Assembly (NCBI GenBank): GCA_900315095.1
Contig: OMXS01000009.1
Span: 1-64,000, forward strand
Direction of reading: 5' to 3'
Length of the DNA: 64,000 bases
Source: an uncultured Prevotellaceae bacterium
GTDB taxonomy: Bacteria > Bacteroidota > Bacteroidia > Bacteroidales > Bacteroidaceae
Every line of letters begins with the position of its first letter. Within the stretch, counting starts at the first letter, position 1. A model generated the notes under the pieces. That model had not been told where the DNA came from. It saw only the letters and a list, made by a program, of their open reading frames with translations, and made no database searches. Made by a program: the position numbers and the translations under genes. Positions 60,037 to 64,000 of the stretch are shown piece after piece.

Positions 60037-61532
60037 TTGTTCGCTTCTATTATTTGGTGATATACTTTCTCTGCCGTCAGGAACTCACTACACGTCACGA
60101 TAGTTCCCACAAGAACTCCCAACATACCATGTGAATTAACATTCTGACCTGTCTGGAAGACATTGGGAATCTTTGTCTTATGAGGAATACGGCAAGTAGC
60201 ACCAAGACTAACGTCTTTCGCGACTCCATACATACCGCCATTCTCTGCTCCAGTATAGTCACGATAGGTTAATGGTGTGGAAGTATAGTAGTTCTGTATC
60301 GATTCCCTGATTCCCGGGAAACTCTTCTCTAAAGCATCTAACAACAGACAGGCTTTATGTTGCTTGAACTTTTCGTAATCCTCACCTCGACATCCTACTT
60401 TCGTATCTTTCCATCGGGCTACATCCTGCATCTGCATATATGAAACGACAACACCTGTCGAAGCATACTTCGGATTAGGCTCTTGACAGAAATGCATGTA
60501 AAGGAACCCCTTAGGCCATGAAGCCTCGTCATATTGTTCACAGTTCCATGGTGTATTGTCACGATACCCATAATAATTGTAGTTCATATAAGGAACGGAG
60601 TCCTTCTTGAAATCCAAATAGACAGAGAAACATCCTACACTCTGTGGAAGGGAATTGATCCTCGTCCTGAATGCGGGTCGTATCATCTTTGAGTCTATCA
60701 GTTCCAACGTTCTCATGGGATGAGCATCTGATATAATATAATCTGCAGGAAAGAATTTCTCTGAATTGACCTCCACACCGATGGCATGGGACTCATCACA
60801 GACTATTCTTGTTGCCTTATGACGCTTCAACACCTGACCGCCATACTTATTTATCGTATTGATTAAAGAAAAAGCAACCACCTCACTGCCTCCCACAAAG
60901 CGATAGGCACTTTGATTGTAGAAGTCCATGATAAAGGCATGTGTAGAGAACGGTGTCTTTCCCTTCTCTGCAGCATACAAGGGCAGGTTGCCTACTAACA
61001 CATCAGCGAGCAGAGGGTCTGATATTACTTCACGAATCACCTCATCAATAGCGCGAAGTTGATACTCCATACTGACCGCCACATCAGATTCAGCATACCG
61101 CAGTGAATGTAACGACGAGGCACCTGCCACCTTCTCCACCAAATCAAAGTATTTCACCAGATTGGAGCGTTGATTAGGGAAATAGGAGGTCATCTTTTCA
61201 ATGAAAGCATCACGACCATTGGCAAACTGATACTCCCGACCACCTAATGCAATCACTTCATAACCGTCTTTATCCAATGGTGATAACACAACATCCTCCT
61301 TCATTTCAAGATAACGCATGATTCTGTCAAGCGTCTGTCCTTCCGATGCACTTCCTACGAAATGCATTCCCGTCTCGAACTTAGCACCCTTTCGAGAGAA
61401 ACATTGAAGGCAGCCCCCCAGTTGAGGTGCTTGTTCCAAAACAGTAACCTCATAGCCGTTCTTTGAGAGGATCAAGCCACATGACAGACCTCCCAGTCCA
61501 CTTCCTATGATAACGACCTTCTTCTTAGACAT
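60033..61532 (-). CDS. CrtI-like FAD-dependent oxidoreductase 2
   Basis: Paralogue of the preceding enzyme, 499 residues. The N-terminal motif is VVIIGSGLGGLSCGLIL near residues 5-21, and the FQTGQNVNSHGMLG motif is near the end. The two proteins can be aligned by eye over most of their length, including ETGMHFVG versus DTGMHVIG, so they look like a tandem duplication with divergence. The gene shares 8 bases with the glycosyltransferase-acyltransferase gene. It may act on a different double bond or as a hetero-partner. Confidence 0.85.
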   Translation of the reverse strand: MSKKKVVIIGSGLGGLSCGLILSKNGYEVTVLEQAPQLGGCLQCFSRKGAKFETGMHFVGSASEGQTLDRIMRYLEMKEDVVLSPLDKDGYEVIALGGREYQFANGRDAFIEKMTSYFPNQRSNLVKYFDLVEKVAGASSLHSLRYAESDVAVSMEYQLRAIDEVIREVISDPLLADVLVGNLPLYAAEKGKTPFSTHAFIMDFYNQSAYRFVGGSEVVAFSLINTINKYGGQVLKRHKATRIVCDESHAIGVEVNSEKFFPADYIISDAHPMRTLELIDSKMIRPAFRTRINSLPQSVGCFSVYLDFKKDSVPYMNYNYYGYRDNTPWNCEQYDEASWPKGFLYMHFCQEPNPKYASTGVVVSYMQMQDVARWKDTKVGCRGEDYEKFKQHKACLLLDALEKSFPGIRESIQNYYTSTPLTYRDYTGAENGGMYGVAKDVSLGATCRIPHKTKIPNVFQTGQNVNSHGMLGVLVGTIVTCSEFLTAEKVYHQIIEANK

Positions 61533-63024
61533 CTTGCTCTATCTTATTGGTTATGTCCTGATATTCCTGGATATATCGTTTTCGCATCCACGATGCCTGA
61601 GCCTTGTAATCACCGACCTCTTTTAATGTTGAAAGTGATATCGGGCTATCAACCTGAATATATATCGGGCTTTTGTTGAGTGAATATGTTTTCTTGGGTA
61701 ATACTTTCCCTGGTCCATAGAGACACATCGGCAGTATAGGTATCCCCAATTGCTCTGCCAGATAGAAAGCACCTTGATGGAAACGCCCGATACGACAATC
61801 CTTAGAGCGTGTTCCTTCAGGGAATACAGCAATACTGTATCCTCGTTCTACCAATGATCTTAACTTAGGCAAGAGGGCTTCTATTCCGTCTGCAACAGGA
61901 TAGTATTCTGCATGACGTATCATAAATCCATAGAACGGATTATTCCATACCCAGTCGTTCGTTAGGAAAATCATCTTAGGGGAAAAGACCAACTGGCACA
62001 CTAAATCCAAATGCGACTGATGGTTACAGATGATGATATGAGGGCTATCGAAAGAAACATCCTTGGCTACCTGATATTTAAATGACGTACCAGGTATACC
62101 ATGCTTCTTCATAATAAATTTAGAGAGCCATTGTATCAATTGATGTATGCGAAACTTCTTTTCCTCCGTCATGGCTCCCCAGTGTACATATATCCAACAT
62201 AATGGGGTTACGATGAACAAAGAGAAGAATATAAAGAAAAGCAATGAGTAAATGGTTCTTATATATTTACAGAGGAAACGCCAGATTCTTAGCGGTAAAC
62301 CATAGACTACTGCCAAGAAGCATAAAACCGTATTAAGGATGCTTATTCTTGCGAAATCCTTCACAGGGCGGAAATGACTGACCCTTTCCTCTTTGGGTGG
62401 ATAGTACACTTCTATAGGAATGGGATGTATGCTGATTCCATGCCAGGAAGAGAAGACCAACAGTTCCAGTTCTGCCTCATATCTTGAAGTCAGCAGTGAC
62501 AAAAAAGGCAGTTTCTTGATGGGATATAAGCGATAACCTGTTTGGGTATCAGAGAGTCTTTTCCCTGTCTGGATAAAAAACCAGAAATTAGAGAACTTGT
62601 TGGCGAAACTACTCCCTTTTGAACGTTCTACACCTGTAAGATTCCTATTTCCAATGATTAAAGAACCGGGATACTGCTGGTTAGCTTGAAGAAACAAGGG
62701 GATATCCTCAGGGTAATGCTGCCCGTCACCGTCAATCGTTATTGCATACGAGAAACCCATCTGAAGTGCCTGAGTAAACCCCTTTTTCAACGCATATCCC
62801 TTTCCCTTATTCTTGTCGTATTCAACCAAGGTAATACGTGGAATACTTCTTAATATTGAAGAAGTCTCATCTGTCGAACCGTCATTAACCACAATGATAT
62901 CATTACATTCTACCAGAGCTTTGTTTACGACAGAGTCTATCGTTCCAGCATTGTTGTATGTTGGAATCACGACGCATATTCCTCTGTCGTGGAGTAATTT
63001 CTTCTGGTATTCCTTCTCTGTCAT
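61525..63024 (-). CDS. Glycosyltransferase 2-acyltransferase fusion protein
   Basis: A 499-residue two-domain membrane protein. Residues about 12-230 are a family 2 glycosyltransferase of dolichol-phosphate-mannose-synthase type, with VVIPTYNNAGTIDS, NDGSTDETS and TIDGDGQHYPED (the DxD-like site). Two or three membrane segments follow (about 235-300). The C-terminal PlsC-type acyltransferase has CNHQSHLDLVC (HxxxxD, about 330-340) and FPEGTRSKD (near 400). Such fusions are found in flexirubin and aryl-polyene clusters. The domain order suggests a glycolipid or acylated sugar product, which is inference. Confidence 0.85.
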   Translation of the reverse strand: MTEKEYQKKLLHDRGICVVIPTYNNAGTIDSVVNKALVECNDIIVVNDGSTDETSSILRSIPRITLVEYDKNKGKGYALKKGFTQALQMGFSYAITIDGDGQHYPEDIPLFLQANQQYPGSLIIGNRNLTGVERSKGSSFANKFSNFWFFIQTGKRLSDTQTGYRLYPIKKLPFLSLLTSRYEAELELLVFSSWHGISIHPIPIEVYYPPKEERVSHFRPVKDFARISILNTVLCFLAVVYGLPLRIWRFLCKYIRTIYSLLFFIFFSLFIVTPLCWIYVHWGAMTEEKKFRIHQLIQWLSKFIMKKHGIPGTSFKYQVAKDVSFDSPHIIICNHQSHLDLVCQLVFSPKMIFLTNDWVWNNPFYGFMIRHAEYYPVADGIEALLPKLRSLVERGYSIAVFPEGTRSKDCRIGRFHQGAFYLAEQLGIPILPMCLYGPGKVLPKKTYSLNKSPIYIQVDSPISLSTLKEVGDYKAQASWMRKRYIQEYQDITNKIEQDV

Positions 63025-63404
63025 TAATGAGACTTCTTAAAGATTATTGATAATTTAGCAAACAGGACATTGTCCTGCTGCACTTGTACTTGAGTCTTAC
63101 ATTCATTCGTTTCCGGCAAAAAAGTTACCTTATCAAAGACATAGGCAACAGTAGGTGTTGATAAAGGAGAAAGCACAGACAGGAACTTGATGTTCTTGAT
63201 GTACGAGATTTCATATTCCTCATGCAAATAGTCTTCCAAGAGTTCCTTGGCAATCTGTATGATACAGACTCCAGGCGTGATAGGTTCATTAGGGAAGTGA
63301 GCCTTATATATGAAATGATTCTTGTCCAGCAGTATCTGATAAAAGACACCACTTCCTTCCGTTTTCTTATCGGCTATTGTATAAAGACTATTCTTCAGTA
63401 TCAT
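63024..63404 (-). CDS. FabZ-like dehydratase-family protein, catalytic Glu replaced
   Basis: A 126-residue hotdog-fold protein related to 3-hydroxyacyl-ACP dehydratases. The catalytic His is in KAHFPNEPITPGV (near residue 36), matching HFPGxPIxPGV. The usual catalytic Glu (as in LILEAMAQ) is replaced by Gln in CIIQIAKE. The enzyme may be inactive, or may bind acyl-ACP without dehydration, or use another residue. It shares one base with the glycosyltransferase gene and 17 bases with the upstream gene. Confidence 0.75.
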   Translation of the reverse strand: MILKNSLYTIADKKTEGSGVFYQILLDKNHFIYKAHFPNEPITPGVCIIQIAKELLEDYLHEEYEISYIKNIKFLSVLSPLSTPTVAYVFDKVTFLPETNECKTQVQVQQDNVLFAKLSIIFKKSH

Positions 63405-63834
63405 ACACTTCTTCAGTATTTAATGTCGAGAAACTATAGGTGATATGGTATTTTACGTCCTGATAGACAGATTCTCCTTTCTGAAGACACTTCATCAGTT
63501 GTTTTAAGTCCTTCTTAAGAATCTTCTTGATATACCATTTATCCATCAATTTAACGACCGAATATAGTTTTATCTTTTCTTTCTTTATATCATACGAGAA
63601 ACTTAATGCCGTTATTCCAAATTCATTGAAAAGAGAACCTCGAATGACAGTTCCCTCATTGAAAAGAACACAGACACCACTAACATATCCTTGCGGCATG
63701 TCTATATACGCAGAATACTTAGCCTTCTCCCCTTGGGCAGAAGGAAAGCAAACCTGAGCATTGACTGTACTAAAATGTGCAGTCAAGAATGTCAAGCTAA
63801 CGAATATTAAACAGACTCGCGCTAATTGCTTCAT
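63388..63834 (-). CDS. Unknown secreted protein in the polyene-type operon
   Basis: A 148-residue protein with a signal peptide (MKQLARVCLIFVSLTFLTAHFSTVNA; cleavage likely after about residue 26). No Cys follows the signal at a lipobox position, so it is not clearly a lipoprotein. The mature part is beta-rich with a basic C-terminal half. Polyene clusters often contain one or more small secreted proteins of unknown role next to LolA. The start overlaps the LolA-like gene by 38 bases. Confidence 0.7.
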   Translation of the reverse strand: MKQLARVCLIFVSLTFLTAHFSTVNAQVCFPSAQGEKAKYSAYIDMPQGYVSGVCVLFNEGTVIRGSLFNEFGITALSFSYDIKKEKIKLYSVVKLMDKWYIKKILKKDLKQLMKCLQKGESVYQDVKYHITYSFSTLNTEEVYDTEE

Positions 63835-64000
63835 TTATAGATATGTTTTGTAATTCTATGATTGTTTTGTCTCCATTCTTTTCTAACAATTCAACCTTAG
63901 TCACATACTTTTTCTTCTTGTCAAAGTGAATAACTATTGTCTTAAACATCTGCTTCATGTTCTTACGCAGAGGTATCATAGATGCTACATACTCCAAAGA
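63797..64000 (-). CDS. LolA-like outer-membrane carrier, C-terminal part (cut by window end)
   Basis: Only the last 66 residues or so are in view, and the frame continues past 64000. They contain MIPLRKNMKQMFKTIVIHF, quoted as a motif only, then YVTKVELLEKNGDKTIIELQN and a tail like ISASLF. This matches the C-terminal part of LolA-family periplasmic lipoprotein carriers, which aryl-polyene clusters encode in a special copy. It overlaps the next gene by 38 bases. The true start lies outside. Confidence 0.7.
   Translation of the reverse strand, partial: SLEYVASMIPLRKNMKQMFKTIVIHFDKKKKYVTKVELLEKNGDKTIIELQNISINEAISASLFNIR

Overview
The window looks like chromosomal DNA of a Prevotella-like member of the Bacteroidales. 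Evidence seen in the sequence: promoters of the Bacteroidetes type (TTTG or TTG, 19-21 bases, then TAnnTTTG) in front of many genes, a type III glutamine synthetase, a DUF4290 gene in front of murA, several signal-peptide-bearing glycoside hydrolases of plant-polysaccharide type, and an aryl-polyene/flexirubin-like cluster. No rRNA, tRNA, transposase, integrase or CRISPR array was found.

Layout. 1-8.1 kb: the ribosomal/translation operon rplM-rpsI-rpsB-tsf (minus strand), then nadD and gmk, which are separated from yicC by a GH5 glucanase and a secreted WKNGK-repeat protein. 8.2-14.1 kb (plus strand): tsaB, DUF4290, murA, rimM, dxr, rseP, a core run for tRNA modification, cell wall, isoprenoids and envelope proteolysis. 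14.3-19.7 kb: nitroreductase, a GH3 beta-xylosidase/glucosidase with a PA14 insert, and ftsZ overlapping a small unknown gene. 19.8-28 kb: an accessory block with a Dna2-like nuclease-helicase, an esterase-HAD fusion and, divergently, two overlapping dynamin-like GTPases. 28.8-44.8 kb: glnN, a GH2 beta-galactosidase, a DUF2207 membrane protein, a MaoC hydratase, a GH51 arabinofuranosidase, a DASS transporter, a second glutamine synthetase and a TonB-like protein. 45-52 kb: iron alcohol dehydrogenase, luxS, a metal permease with a fused HMA domain, glmS, dapF and an unknown gene. 52-64 kb: a tightly overlapping minus-strand operon (AMP ligase, ACP, MMPL exporter, acyltransferase, esterase, two CrtI-like oxidoreductases, a glycosyltransferase-acyltransferase fusion, a dehydratase-like protein, a secreted protein and a LolA-like protein) that runs off the window edge. 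It resembles aryl-polyene/flexirubin clusters, but the ketosynthases and the aryl starter gene are not in view.

How the genes work together. The secreted GH5, GH3, GH2 and GH51 enzymes would act on hemicellulose-type glycans, but none sits beside a susC/susD pair here. The 52-64 kb operon has the parts to activate an acyl starter, carry it on an ACP, modify it, attach it to a lipid or sugar and export it to the outer membrane.

The most unusual signals are in the DNA between genes. First, six arrays of degenerate 22-bp-period tandem repeats all lie at gene 3' ends. Second, a family of long inverted repeats is built from reiterated 6-12-base words. Several look-alike single arms lie inside reading frames (GH3, GH2, the DUF2207 signal peptide and the gmk tail), as if such repeats can be absorbed into proteins.
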